NCBI GenBank assembly: GCA_027886175.1
Contig: JAJNNQ010000075.1
Span: forward strand, 35,370,501-35,434,500
DNA: 64,000 bases
Origin: Phylloscopus collybita
Lineage: Eukaryota > Chordata > Aves > Passeriformes > Phylloscopidae
Reading direction: 5' to 3'
The notes under the pieces are model-generated. The model searched no databases. It was not told the origin of the DNA and was given only the letters and a program-made list of their open reading frames with translations. Each line of letters starts with the position of its first letter. The stretch's first letter is position 1. Positions 37,441 through 49,300 of the stretch are shown piece by piece. The position numbers and the translations under genes are program-made.

Positions 37441-39214
37441 AAACTGGTTGGAAAGATCAGCACTGACCTAAGTGCATGCTTACTCTGGCCTGAGAAACAC
37501 CCAAAGAAACGTTGATGCTATCAGATTTCAAATAATAAATTCAAATGCCAACCATGATTTAAAAGCTAAACTACTGCAACCCAGCTGTCCCTTTTAGTGC
37601 TACTTTGCAGTTTCTGCAGCATCACAGAGATGGTCCAATGAGTGGAGTTAGAAAATAATAGATAATTTTAAAAATCTTAAAAAAAAAAATCATTTAATTA
37701 CTTTTCATTTCTCCTACTTGCACTTGATAAATGAACATATTAAACTGTGAAGACTCAGGAGCCTCCAAAAGCCTTTGATGTGTATTAGAATTATCTAATA
37801 ATTAACCTCAGGATTCACCAGCATGACTCATTGAGGTGAAGTGAAACAGTGCTTATGATGAAGGGAATTCCAGATCTGCCAACCCCAAGGAACCAAGCCG
37901 GCTTCATTCTCCTCCACTTTGTCATGGAGAGCTCTGAGCTCCTCTGATTTACCTTTTGTTGCATTTCATTCTTCATGAGAGGCTCTTTTTCAGTGCAGCT
38001 TTTTTTAAAACAGCTGGGCGCATCATTTTTAAAAGGCACTATTTAGAAATAACATTTGGCTTACGTAATATATGTGCAAAAAGAAGATCTGTTTTCTCTG
38101 GACTGGTGCTCTTTGTTTTGTTTTGTTTTGTTTTTTTTTCCTTTCTCTTACCTGATATTAGAGAGCATTGTTCAGCCTGGGGTATCTATTAAATACTTTG
38201 TGTTGATGTGGTTACCTGGACTAAGAATGAGCCGTCCCTTTAGAGTGAGCAACCCTATGCTCACAACTTCCCTGCATCTTTGGCGATTACAGCATGGATA
38301 GCAGTCCAGCCTCTGCTCTAGAGAACGACAGTACTTCAACTCCTACAAGGGCCACTGAAGAGGTGCTGGTTTTGTGTTAATAAATTGCTCTCCTTGTCTT
38401 TAGCTGCAAGCATAACAATTCATAATAAGGCAGCTTCTTTCTTGTACCAGGGTCAGAAGTGGTCACTGATTTTATGTACTCAGATTAAGTAAGTACTTCC
38501 ATCCTGGATTTGTAATGTGCTGGAAAGCATCAACGCCAATTGGACCGAATGGTAAACAAGGGCATCAGCAGCCCCCTGAAAATGAATACTCAAAACCAGG
38601 AATTGATTAAAGAGTGGACATTTAAAAACCTAGGCAGCAGTTTCTGTTGTCTGTGACTCTCTGAGTGCTTTTATAATCTGCTGTGGAAGCCAAGGTAGCC
38701 ACAGACTCGCTGAAGATGGCCACAGTGATGATTGACCAGCCAGGGTCACTGTATTGCTTTCATTCACAATATGGTTTAGGAGGGAGGGTGTTGACAGAAA
38801 TGTCTACAGATTTGAGCAGTGACAAAACTAAGAAAAAAATTACACAAGGCAATGCTTTAATCTACTGTTTAAAGAGTACATCTACATAAGCATATGCTGG
38901 TTTAGAACTACATTTCCAGACCGCCTTCTGGAGTAAATAAAGATATTCACTAGAACAAAACTCAAAAATACTACTTAGTTTCCAGTTTCACAGACTTTGC
39001 CTCAGTCTTTGGAGGGATTTCTAGGAAAAAACAGGGTGAGAAGGGACTGGTCTTGCTGAACTAAGGAAGAGCTTACCAAGGAAGTAACACCTTTTGAGCA
39101 CTGCCCCATACCCTTAAGCATCAAGTAGTAATTTCTCAATGTTAATAAAGGCTGTCTTCAACCTACACTCACAATGTTGTATCAGGAAAGGGACAATATA
39201 TGTAGCAATATATT

Positions 39215-39405
39215 ATCATAGAATCACAGAACAGTTTGGGTTGGAAGAGACCTTAAAGCTTGTCTGGTACCGACCCTTTGCCACGGGCAGAGACACTTTC
39301 CACTAGACCAGATTAGTCAAAGCCCCACCCAGACTGGCCTTGAACACTTCCAGGGATGGGAAATCCACAATTTTTCTGGATAACCTGTTCCAGAGCCTGG
39401 ATTGC
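39215..39405 (-). mobile_element. CR1 LINE 3' end, reverse orientation
   Basis: The left edge is the reverse complement of the CR1 terminus (ATCATAGAATCACAGAA), followed by GGGTTGGAAGAGACCTTAAA, GGGCAGAGACACTTTCCACT, AAAGCCCCACCCAGACTGG, a CTTGAACACTTCCAGGGATG block and CCTGTTCCAG. It is among the best preserved CR1 pieces in the window and so probably among the youngest. Similarity is lost past about 39405. Confidence 0.92.
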
Positions 39406-40379
39406 ACACAGATATTTGTGTTGCTTCTTCAGCAGACATCTGGGTGGTTAAAATGCCCCCTCAGGTTGAGAGCTTGTGAGCAGGATGCCAGAATCTGAAG
39501 TACGAAGGCTTTGTTGACAGGCTCCCCCCTATCAGGTGCCTTAGTAAACCTCAACAAAAAGGTACCTTTTGTTAGTCCTGTTCTTGATTTTTACCCTCAG
39601 GTTCTCAATCTGTTTGCAGCTGGTTTGTGCTCTTATCCTTTATTCTCAGCCAAGGGTTCATGAACAGTGACCAACACTTTCATTAGCAAAAAAACTAATG
39701 AATTTCATTGTGCCTTGAACTGAGACTCAAAGTCTCAATAAATCTTCTGAAAGTACCTCTCAAGAAAGAGGAAGCTCATCTCCCTGATAGACTACATTAC
39801 ATATATCTTCACTGTACATCCACTGCCTCGCAGTGCACTTCCAAGTCCAGATTTTCAAGATCACTGACACAAAAAATTAATCCATGTGTTTTCCCAATAC
39901 TTGCAGGTCTAAAAACATTTATGTCTTTTAAAAGCACTGCAGCTTATCCAGGCTAAAGCTGGTATGTTTCTTCTGCTGAAGTGAAGCAGCAGATGTATTC
40001 AAAATATTACTTATATTAGTGCAACCTGAGATAAAACTACCTCAGTGAAAATTCCTTCCATCTGTAGCAAGTCTGACTGAGTCATACTGAAACTGAAGTT
40101 ATAATTTATTTATTGCTGTCAAAGGAGCTCCCTTTCCTTTTAGTACTTGAATACAGTGAAAAGTCTCAGATGAACTGTAGTTACTAATAGTTTGTGGTCA
40201 ACCTGGGGAGGCACTTCAAGCAGTCATATTTGCTTTTGACCATGTTCTGTTTAATACTCTCACTGCTGATGTGGCAGGGAGAGCACCTACTTTAATTAAG
40301 AAGTTCAGCATTTGAAAGACTACATAGGATTTCAAAGCCAGGTGAGCATTTCTAGTTTGAAAGCAGAAAACCAGAGATT

Positions 40380-41077
40380 TGTAGAGGACAAGTGGAGCCT
40401 TGGAACTGGAGATGAGGATTTTAAATGGCCCGGTAGCAACTGGGTGGTAAAATATTTCCAAGTTTACAATGTGCCACAATTGCGTATGAGGCTGCTTCAA
40501 AAGAACAAATCATATTCTGGGATGTTTTAAGAGCACTGTTGGCTGTAAAACAGAGGAATGAGATTATTCTGCTCTATTTGCCACTGGAGAAGCCTCAGTC
40601 AAAGTACTGTATCCAATTTAGGGCGTTGCACTTAAAGACAGATGTTTACCAAGTGGAGATAGAAGAAAGCAGCAGGCATGATCAGTCAAGGAGGCAAGGC
40701 TGAATGAAGTAGCCTTACTTCTTTTGATAAAAAGGAAAGCAAGAAAGAAGCCTGATAATGACCTCCTATCTCGTAAAAGATTTTTGTAAAAAAGGAGGTG
40801 GTCTCTCATACCCTGAGTCCAAGAGAGGGAGACCCAGAAGAAACAGTCTTTCTTCTCAACAAATTATATTTAAATTATATATAAGGAAGAGCAATCTAGT
40901 CACAAGATTTATGAAAGCATTACAGCAAGATAACAAGATACAGGTCAGATTTCAATTAGTGAAGATTTTTTAAGGACAGTTTAGGCTTGGGTGTGGTGGA
41001 TTAGGTTTAACTGAACCTTGTTCTTTGAAGGGATATGAGGAAGCTGACCTCTAAATGTCTCTTCCAACACTGAAGCT
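40380..41077 (+). mobile_element. Ancient, diverged CR1 LINE fragment
   Basis: Weak but collinear similarity to the CR1 3' region runs throughout: CAATGTGCCACAATTGC, CATATTCTGGGATG, TATTCTGCTCTATTTGCC, AAGTACTGTATCCAATTT, GATAATGACCTCCTATC and TATATATAAGGAAGAG. It ends with AAGCTGACCTCTAAATGTCT and CTTCCAAC. The blocks keep the right order and spacing despite many changes, so this is an old copy. Its left edge is uncertain by about 80 bp. Confidence 0.72.
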
Positions 41078-42382
41078 TCAAAAGAGTGAATTCCACTGTC
41101 CCCTTTCTCTGTGCAGTGCTGTAAAAGGGGGGTTCAGAGGTGGTGCAAGTAAAGACAGTCATTTAACTTTCAAGAAAATTATCTTTTGCCATGTGTGCTT
41201 CAAACATCCTGTCTCTCTTCATGGCATCTAAGGATTGACAAGAAATTTGGACCAGGACAACAAACGCTGCAAGGTTAGGAGCTGGAAGAGATTTATAATC
41301 CATATCCCTAGAATCTGACAGTCTGATTTCCTCCTGGTTGCCTAATATCTATCTGAAACAATAATTAAAAATATATCCTGATGCTGTGATGTTGCCTTTA
41401 CTGTTCCCAATGGGAAACAAAAAAAATAATGCCAGTCTTTTGTGAGAGGATTGGGATATGAATTTCATGAACTTTTCACACTGTCATCTGACTGCTTCCC
41501 CCTGCCCCTCCCCTCCGCCCCAAGTCCATATGGATGTATTGATTTTGAAGACTTTGCCATGAGATTGAATCATACTATCATGCAAAAAATATACCTAAGC
41601 TGACCAAACCAGCCAGCTAAAATTTACAGGATGACTTTTTACAGCAGGGATCTTCACAAGAAAATCTCCACATTTCCTAGGCTATGCAGCCATGTGACTA
41701 TGAAAAGACAAACTTGAAAATGTTTCCCTTCTTATTATTCAGCAGACAAACATGGAATCTCTGACTCAGCACAATAAAGCCTTTTTCCAATCAACACAAA
41801 TTAATGATTAGGAAGGCTTGGAAAGTGTATGTAGCATTATTCTGAAAATTGCTCTCTGAGGATGCCTTAATGGGGATATGAATGGTTTTGAATAAGGATG
41901 TGTAAGTCACTATCAATTTTTATCAAGGTGGCCCAGACCTGTTTATCCTCTTGCTGTATGTGATGACACACATTTTAGCCTAGGTGAAAATGTCCCATCC
42001 ATCTCCTAGAAAAGCTTAATAATTTATTTGTAGCACAACTCATTCTAGAGCTGTACACACTGCTCATTCTCTGCACTGCACAGCTGTCTCTTAAAGCAGC
42101 AGTACTGCATGCTTCAAACAGCTTTGCCTGACACCCTCCTGTTTTTCATTTGATTGTTGTGTTGTATTTTCAAAACAAAACAATATGAAGAATCGATGCT
42201 GAGGATGTTTGGGAGAAATAGCATGACCTTGGTTACAACTGCCACAATTCAGCAACTGAGCTGCAAAGGCAATTTCACCCCTGCTATCACCAAGGTAAGG
42301 ACACAGAGGAAAAAAGTTGCTCATGACATAACTGTCCTATAGGGCATTAGCTAAATATATATGACGTGCTGCTAAACTAGCA
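41078..42382. other. Gene-free DNA with a C-rich quadruplex-type tract
   Basis: No gene was recognised. A CAAG|GTAAGG donor-like site lies near 42295, at the end of a short open frame, but no known protein or matching acceptor supports an exon. The C-rich tract at 41498 is listed separately. Confidence 0.6.
41498..41521 (-). other. Potential G-quadruplex on bottom strand
   Basis: Four C runs (5, 4, 4 and 4) are separated by 2, 1 and 4 bases, so the bottom strand has four G runs with short loops. Confidence 0.6.
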
Positions 42383-42714
42383 GCATCTTGTTGTATTCCT
42401 CTGGGGAATGGTTTTTCCCCAGAACCCCCTAAAGCCTGTAACTATGTAATTCTTCCCTATCTTGACCCTATTGGCTCAGGGCCAGTTATCTCTCCTGAAC
42501 CAGAGATTAGATAAAGTCGTGTTCTTCCTTGTTCTCTCTCTCTGTTCCCTGGAACCCTTTGAGAATAAAGTCTTGGACTGATCCTGGGGTGAGAGCCTCT
42601 TTTGGAATCTTTTACCCTGTCCCCTGAGATATTCCTCCAAAGCCCCTCAAGGAAACTGAGCTAGCCACAGGAAGCCCAGGAGGGTGGGCAAGGGAGCATC
42701 TCATTTCAGCATCT
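42383..42714 (+). mobile_element. Solo LTR of an endogenous retrovirus with 6-bp TSD
   Basis: A 320-bp segment (42389-42708) starts TGTTGTATTCC and ends CATTTCA, the TG...CA ends of a retroviral LTR. It is flanked by GCATCT on both sides (42383-42388 and 42709-42714), a 6-bp target-site duplication typical of class II (ERVK-type) elements. Inside are a TATA-like GATAAAG at about 42510 and an AATAAA polyadenylation signal at 42564-42569, in the expected U3-R order. No internal viral gene or second LTR is present, so it is a solo LTR left by recombination between two LTRs. One caution: GCATCTCATT also occurs 13 bp inside the right edge (42696), so that edge could be misplaced. Confidence 0.68.
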
Positions 42715-45700
42715 CATTAGCTTTCTTCAGTTTTGCTGTTTAGACTCAGTCTTTGCTGTATGGTAATGGATATGGCATAGGAAAATAACGTTTCCCTTTT
42801 TTTCCTCTGTTAAGGCATTTATGGCTCTGTTTTACCAGACCAGTATGATGCTGCACTACACCAAGAAATGGCTCATGTCACACCTGAAATCACAGTGGGC
42901 TGAATGAGGTAAAGCCACGTGGTCTCACTCCTCAGGCTTTCTGTTGTTCTCTTGCTTGCTTTTCTACCTGAGCAGGCAGTCCTATATTCAGCTTCAGACT
43001 GTAATCATCAGCTCTGCATCCAGATTTTTGAGCTATTAGAGTGCAGCTGGTCTGTGACTCAGCAGTTCTGCTTGCAGTAGGTTTGCAGGATCAGCTCCAC
43101 TGTAGCTGAAGCTCTCCTCTTTGTGCTGTCTCCAGCAGCATCCAGCTGCTGTGCTGCCGGGGATGCCATCACATGCATGCTGCACTGCATCAAAAGCCTC
43201 CTGAAATCTGAATTACCTCTGTCTTTATCCCCACTGTTGCTTTTAAAGCATAATATACAGTATTGGGAAGTACCACTCTTGCTCCTGAAGAGAGGAGCTG
43301 CTAAAGTCCCAGAAACGAGAAGCAAGTGGCATATCTGAACTAGGCAGGATAGTTTGGGACTGCACAACTCAGATGCGGGGAGGCATGTACAGTCTCACCC
43401 CAAAACTTCCCCTTGCATCAAATGAAATTGCTGAATGAAGAAAAAAACAGGCTGGTAGCTTTGATAACTATATGGAGCTGGATAACTCCAACTACGCAAG
43501 CAGAAAGCCTTTTTCACAATGTTAAGTTCCCACTCTCTGAAATCTGTGCGTTTCCCATCCTCTGCCTCATCTTCTGTACACCAAACTACTCTTCTGCAGA
43601 TCATTTGGGCACCTTCCCATGCAGGTTCTCCCTTTTTATGGCACACTGGGATTTTTAAGGTTTTATTCTTTTGTACCAAAGGACCTGACATTCTGTAGTT
43701 ATTTTGGAAGAATTTAATGGCTTGGGATGGCTAGGACCATGTGATTAGATGTAGGCCTTAGGTTTTGTCTGCAGATTATGAGATTGGATTAACTGACAAT
43801 TTCTAGACTCCATGAAGTTACTTCTCAACCCACATGCCCCCTCACTCTACCTCTCAGTGTTTTGAAAACTTGATAGCAATCAGAACCACACCCTTTATGC
43901 CAATTTCTAGATTGATCAGTGGTGTCTTCTATAATGGAAGATTAGAGGGCAAGCATATGCATGTACAGGGTAATAGGTTTTAAAATTCAGAGAATCAGGT
44001 TACCTTTTTTTTTTTTTTTTGGCCCATGAATTTGATTGTTCTTTCAGATCCAAGCCCAGACTATGTTCTTGCTGATAAAGTAAAAAGGGCCAGGGTGTTT
44101 TTCTCTTTCTCTTAGTAGCCAGCAAAAAAAAAAAAAACCCTGCATATTTTCTTACACTCCAAATTAGCCTCAGATTGTCACCTGGGAATCACCTCTGGCA
44201 ACATCCCAGCTGGGTCCAGCATTACTGGTGAGAGAACCTGACCAAAACAGCAGCAGGACGTGCCAGTGACACAGCCATACGGACACACACATGGCCATGC
44301 TGTGTGTCTGTCTGCTTTATTAGTATAAATGTAGCCTGGGGGAGCCAGAGATGGCTGATCCTGAGATATGCAGGAGGCCAGCAAGAGAGAGAAACCCACA
44401 GATCTTGAGGAAAGAGTCTATATGAAAATGCAGACACGCATCTGTTTACACAGTGTACGAGTAGTGGTAGCAATGGGCGCACAGTGGCATGAGCATTAGC
44501 TTTGCTAAAAGCCAGAGGAGATACTGAGACGGACCTCAGCAACAATAGGTTCTGATTTGCATTTTGTAGAGCCAGTGCTGTTATGCCCTCAGTGCTCTTT
44601 GTACTTATACCAGTCTTGGCAACCAAGCAGAATATACTCTCTCATGCTCTAATTGAGCCCTCATTTTGCTGCACAGGCACCAGAAATGCTGGAATACCTA
44701 CAGTGCAGGCAGGAGCTGCCTCGTAAGAACATACTATCTCAAACTAGAGGTCCCTTTAGTCCATTTCTCTGTCTCTCGTAGCCCCCCATAGCAGATGCTC
44801 AGGGAGTAGCAGGGCATGCATCATACATCCCAAAGACAGCAGCTGAGCAAATCTGGGACAAGAAAGACTAGAAAGAAGAAGTGTGTTCATCAATTTTAGA
44901 ATTTGGGCTTCATCCATGTGCTCTGGCAAAGGAAAAGGGTTTTCTGTTTATGTTCATCACATCACTCCTGCCGTAAAAGCAAATGGCTCCTTCTGGCCTG
45001 TTGCAATGAAGAGCAGAAATGGTACCATCCAAAGCAAACTCTGCTGTATAGACCTCCACAGTTCTGTCCCTCCACAAGCCTGGCACAGCACAGCTCCTCA
45101 CAAGCCACTGAAAAAAAAAAAAAAAAGAGAGGCCTTGCTTTTTGATTGTTTTGTAACAAGACCTATTGGAGTATTCAGGTCTTGTGGTACCTTCAGATCT
45201 GGGGATCACCCAGTCCACATGAGGCTGGATAGAGAACATCCTCCTCCAGGTGCTTTACCTCCAGCACAGCCCAAATAAGGAGCACCCTGTGCACACAGAC
45301 ATCTCTTTGCTCAATGTGTGGGTGTCATACATCTCTGTGTGGCCCTGGAAAACCTTGCAGTTCTTGGTTCCTCTGCAACAACCTTGTGATACAGTCCTGC
45401 TACAGTCTTGTGGGCCCCAGTTTTCTCACTGTTCTGGGGAGCTGATGGCAGAGGTCCCATCACAAATGGAAGCGGGTACCTGGGGATGGTCCATCCATTT
45501 TGAAATATTCTGGTTTTTTCTCAGAAATTAGGAGTAAATGGAGCAGGCCAAAGAGGCTTGCCTGAATATACAAGAGCTTCTGCTACTATGGCCTGAGCCC
45601 CCCCTAGAGAAGCATGTTCAACTAACAGAGGAGAAAGCAAGCCAGAAAGTGGGTGAGAAAAAGAAGAAAGTTGTCAATGGAATAAATCATTTTGCTTGGA

Positions 45701-46124
45701 CCTAATGGCAACAGCACATTAACAGCTAAACATGAACTTTAAGTATCCCCCTGAAACACGTCAGTCCCCCAAAAGAACATCAGCAATTTAACAGACTTTA
45801 CTGTTCGTCTCACTTTTCCTCTCTTTTGCATATAATTGATCCTCAAGTTTTGCCAATAATGTGGTAAAAGAGAGTCACATCTCACATAGATGTAGTTCTT
45901 GCCCAAATACATAAGTGCAGAAAATGTTTTCATCTATGTGTGCATTTCTGCTGTGCTTGCTTACTGGAAAATTTGTGCTACAACAGCACAATTTTGAGCT
46001 TTATCACAGCTTCAGTAAGTGGAATGCTGCAAACCTTCAAAAACACCATAGGTTTGAAGCTGCCTCTGTGCCTTCCTGACAGTTTCACTATTCCCCCAAC
46101 ACAACATATTTGCAAGAGCATGTA
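42715..46124. other. Gene-free DNA with poly(T)/poly(A) tracts
   Basis: No gene was recognised. Homopolymers are T16 at 44005-44020, A13 at 44124-44136 and A16 at 45111-45126. Frames of up to 134 codons on either strand match nothing and overlap one another. Confidence 0.6.
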
Positions 46125-46395
46125 GTGTGACAGGACAAGAAGGTATGGCTTCAAACTAGAAGACAGAAAGTATAGATTAGACATTAAGAAAAAATAGTTT
46201 ATTGTAAGGGTGGTGAGGTACTGGAACAAGTTGCTCAGGGAAATTGTAAATGCTCTGTGCCTGTAAGTGTTCCAGCTCAGGTTAGATGGGGCTCTGATCA
46301 CCTGGTCTAGTCAAAGTGTCCCTGCCCACTGCTGGGAAGTTGGAACTGGATGAACATTGAGATCTTTTCCAACCCAGTCCAGTCTGTGATTCTAT
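46125..46395 (+). mobile_element. CR1 LINE 3' end
   Basis: The copy starts in the GTGACAGGACAAGAAGG block, then shows ATGGCTTCAAACTAGAAGA, TAGATTAGACATTAAG, TACTGGAACAAGTTGCTCAG, AGGTTAGATGGGGCTCTGA, CACCTGGTCTAGTCAAAGTG, GTTGGAACTGGATGAACATT and the terminal CTGTGATTCTAT. It is 5'-truncated, with a complete 3' terminus and no coding capacity. Confidence 0.93.
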
Positions 46396-49300
46396 CAACA
46401 TTCCCACAGCTCACATCATACATATAGCCAGTATTAATTGCCTCACTATAACAAGACAGGCATTGAAGAAAGCAGCAAAAATTACAGAAGGTAGCACTAG
46501 AGCCTGCCAGGTGCAGCCCTGTGGCTGAGAGGGTGACCCAATTTGTACTGGAGGCTTGCAAGCCCCAAGTGTGTGCTACATCATTTTGCCCAGACTTAGA
46601 GCAGAGAGCCAAGAACACTTGTTTGTCCTCATTATCATTCAAAATGGGATTGTTTAATACAACCGTGCTGCCAGTGCTTTTGTGTCAGAAGGCTCATCTC
46701 CTGTGTGCCCTACAGGCCCTGTTAGACTTGTGACTTCCACCTCTGAGCAGGGGCTGGGTGTGGGGAGGGACAGCCTGTTGTGTGCCATTTCCCACCATCC
46801 TGGCCCTACAGCATGAAGTCATGATGCCTGCAGTTGTTGCACACCATCCCCTGGTGGGCTCAGACTTCCTCCTCGGAAAGAAGCGTATGTCCTGGAAGAA
46901 AAGAGGGATGGACACCTGCTTAATATCAGTGCTTGGCTGCGAGTGCCCCCCTGAATGCTGTCAGCACCACTCAGCAAGGTTCGCCTCCCTGCAGCCAGCC
47001 CCTCTGTGCTGCGTCGAGCCCCTAGCTCCAGTCGTCTTTAGTCTTCCCTATCCCCTGCGCTCTTCTTATGTTCTCAGCTGTCTTGTCTTTCTTTTTTCTT
47101 TCCCTGCCTCTCCCCATTTCCTCTTCCTTTGGGATTTCTCTTTGCCTCTCCCCTTCAGGCTTCCTGTCTCCCCTCCAAGCCGGCACTTCCGACAGCAGGA
47201 GTTTCAAGATACGGCATGCTCATGCATTTTGTATTAGCTCTAGGGGCTCTTAAGCCTTCTGACATCACGGGGTTACACAAACCAGCAAGCACTGTACTCC
47301 AGCAAAGCACCTGGAAGTAAGAGAAAATTGGGGGTGGGGGGGGGGGGGGGTGCGAAATTAAATGCTTAGCAGCAGGAATGCCACACTTTTGAAGTATTAA
47401 CTGGCTGTTCATTCAATCGCAAAGGGTTATTGCATTAAGAACTCACATTAGAATTAAGCAGGAGAGAAAAAACACTTGCTGGCTAAAGGCTGAGGATAAA
47501 CCCAGCATTTCTTTATCACTGCCTAGGGTAAAGAAAAACCTTAATTACAATACTTGTCTTTGAATAATATTTCAGTCATAACAGCACATTTCTCAGATTC
47601 TGCATGATAAGTGCATTAATATTTATTCATTTTCTATGACCTTTACATAATTCGTAATGATCCTATTTTGCTAGCATTGATGGTTGCTTATGTTTTTATA
47701 CTTCTTCTGTACAGTGGTCCAAAGCTTCATCACCATATATCAGCATCTCTCTTGTCTTTGGAAACCTATTCCTGTGAACAGGGTGAAAAAAACATGGTGC
47801 TCAAGCCTCAAAACTAATATTTAGGAGTAGAGACCTTCTGCTATGGTAGACCCTGGTGGACCTTAGACTTAGTATAGAGACTTGTAGAGTAAAGAAATTT
47901 ATTCCTGTAGAAACTGTTGGGACTGGGAGAGACTTGCAGTCACCCTTTTCTACTAGCTTTCCTTTCAGCCTCAAATGTTTGTCATTCATTGGTGTGTAGT
48001 TCCCTTTGTCAGCTGGAATACATATCCAGCTTACCTTACACAGGAGGGCTGCTCTGGAGACTACAGGTGCGAGACTATGTCCCTTTGATTTCACTATTTA
48101 AAAATATTGCACTCCTAACACCTTAGAAATGCTTTCTACACTCTAAAAGCTTCTTAAATAATTAGAATTTGCCTTATTCACCCACTGACATTCAAACTGA
48201 AGGGGGTTTCGTGAATTTTTATAACTTAAAACATGGCCAGGTGAACATCCTTTTTCAGTGTTCAGGCCACCCTCTTTTCAAAACATTTGCTTTCTATGGA
48301 AAAATTAGTATTTCAAATTACATAAAACCCTGTTGATTTCCAGTTATAAAAATAGGCTAGAGAAGACTCAATATTCTGACACTGGCACCTGGCCAGTGGA
48401 TTTTGCTGAATTCATTTACAAATTGCAATTTGAGGGAAAATACTCTTGTATTAAAAAGTATGAGCTAGATAAGATCACCATCTTCTGAACAGTTTACAGG
48501 CAAAGAAAAATCTTTAGTTCTTCACCTAATGTCTGAATGTGTATTTACAAAAAGAAGGAGCACTCTAAATTTCTCTCAGCAAGTATATTTAAATGAGACT
48601 ATGTCTCTCCTTTTTGGTATGCCAAATACTGAACTCCTAATCATACTGTTCAGTCTTTGGGGATAAAAAATGCAATTCTGAGAAGAGTGTAAATGCTCTT
48701 TATGCAAAGAAAAGTCTCTTATCTGCAGTAATTTGGTGAATAGGGTCTGTGATGATATCTGAAGTGCCGTGCTTCACCCACAGAAACTCTGTCTCCCAAC
48801 CTTTATGGTGGAGGGTTTTTGGATCAGTAATTTCCAGAATTGGAGAGATAGCTAGGCAGAGAAATGCCAGGGTGGGACATTTGCTTGTGTATCAGTGGAT
48901 CACAGTCTCTTTTTCAACTAAACAATTTAGAAAAACAAAAGACACTATCTTTCTGTATGGTTGTATTTCTTTCATAAGCAACGTCAGTAGATAAGTGTGT
49001 ATTTCTGTTCTCAGCTAAGGACCATTTTATCATGCAAAGGCATCAAAATACTATCTAGCCATGCACTTGTCCCAGTGGAAAAAAAGATTTTCTGAAGCTG
49101 AAAGACAAAAATGCAGCAGCCTTAAAAATCTTCTATTGACAATACAAGACAATAGTGATATGTTAAAAATAAATCCTGGCTCTGGGTTTTTTGTAAATAC
49201 AAAATATACAAATATACAAATCTTAAAATTCAAATTAATTTCACCAACTTTTACAAACCAAGAAGAAGCCAGTTGTGAAGGTTTCAATGAGGAGTATTCA

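Larger units (their letters stand above)
36478..40379. other. Gene-free DNA between A/C tract and old CR1
   Basis: Apart from the two CR1 copies listed at 37153 and 39215, I recognise nothing here. A T-rich (GTTTT)n stretch lies at about 38115-38140. DNA to the right of the 39215 copy (39400-39600) may be more degraded repeat, but I cannot name it. Confidence 0.6.

Noticed and set aside
42170..42300. Possible exon ending at a strong GTAAGG donor-like site
   Set aside because: No clear acceptor and no recognised protein; single good donor matches are common by chance.
46758..47237. 159-codon top-strand frame
   Set aside because: It matches no family. The second half is translated from a pyrimidine-rich tract (Phe, Leu, Pro, Ser).
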